NCBI GenBank assembly: GCA_032358165.1
Contig: JAALGY010000057.1
Span: 1,674,001 to 1,738,000, forward strand
Source: Diplosphaera chodatii
Taxonomy: Eukaryota; Chlorophyta; Trebouxiophyceae; Prasiolales; Stichococcaceae
DNA length: 64,000 nt
Reading direction: 5' to 3'
Part shown: positions 63,744-64,000 of the stretch, piece after piece
Numbering within the stretch: position 1 is the stretch's first letter
Layout: every line of letters begins with the position of its first letter
The notes under the pieces: generated by a model
What the model was told of the DNA's origin: nothing
Databases searched by the model: none
The model's input: only the letters and a program-made list of their open reading frames with translations
Made by a program: the position numbers and the translations under genes

Positions 63744-64000
63744 CTGGAGACACAAATCAGATGGTCGGGCTTGAATTCGGTAATGTGCTTTGGCATCAAG
63801 CCTGACCTCTGCTTCCACTGAAGCCTGCTGGAGACAAACCCATGCACATATGCGGAGAAGCAAGTACTGCATATCAAATCGAGGAAGCCTTGCTCCTGCT
63901 CATGCTGCCAGCTCTCATCAAAGTTTTCAACACAAGCCTGACGACAGTACGACTGCGGTGAAGTCAAATAACGGCCTGGAACACAGCCTGCTCAGTGACA
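63744..64000. other. Right edge, unresolved
   Basis: Probably intron and further exons of the minus-strand gene above. I could not assign a reading frame. Confidence 0.3.

Overview
The window is nuclear DNA from a green alga, most likely a trebouxiophyte chlorophyte of the Chlorella/Auxenochlorella/Coccomyxa type. Evidence: GC-rich, very intron-dense genes with short GT-AG introns; plant-type gene families (MUT9-like kinase, SEX4 glucan phosphatase, STY-type Raf kinase, plant-type VPS13); a GH5 cellulase with proline-rich linkers; and TGTAA motifs, the green-algal polyadenylation signal, after several stop codons. The species call is inference. I saw no prokaryotic gene, virus, transposon, CRISPR array or RNA gene.

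Layout. 1-1414 (+): 3' part of UTP4 (small-subunit rRNA processing). 2102-3184 (+): TsaE-type P-loop protein (t6A tRNA modification). 3960-8952 (-): secreted GH5 cellulase in 17 exons. 9602-14291 (-): MUT9-like kinase. 14924-17903 (+): proteasome ATPase RPT1. 18150-43845 (-): one 25.7-kb VPS13 lipid-transfer gene that fills 40 % of the window. 44450-46010 (-): PEX10. 47172-50720 (+): ACT-domain Raf-like kinase. 51462-53873 (-): mitochondrial malate dehydrogenase. 54284-55290 (+): a plant-type complex I subunit. 55496-56112 (-): a 121-residue protein I do not recognise. 56502-58531 (+): SEX4-type phosphoglucan phosphatase. 58666-61058 (-): GPATCH4-like G-patch protein. 61450-63122 (+): CBP3/UQCC1 assembly factor for respiratory complex III. 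63555-63743 (-): probable last exon of a gene leaving the window.

The genes are unrelated housekeeping loci, not an operon or gene cluster. Most alternate in direction, giving head-to-head pairs with short shared upstream regions (MDH/complex I subunit 410 bp, orphan/SEX4 389 bp, G-patch/CBP3 391 bp) and tail-to-tail pairs with nearly touching 3' ends (RPT1/VPS13 246 bp, complex I subunit/orphan 205 bp, SEX4/G-patch 134 bp). Several genes between 44 and 63 kb serve organelle energy metabolism.

Exon models were built by hand from conserved protein sequence, GT-AG borders and codon phase. All complete models except VPS13 sum to an exact number of codons. I found no clear new multi-gene system. 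The most unusual items are the orphan gene, a probable GC-AG intron in CBP3, a start codon that seems to be split by an intron in the MUT9-like kinase, a 12-base last exon in RPT1, and the modular cellulase.
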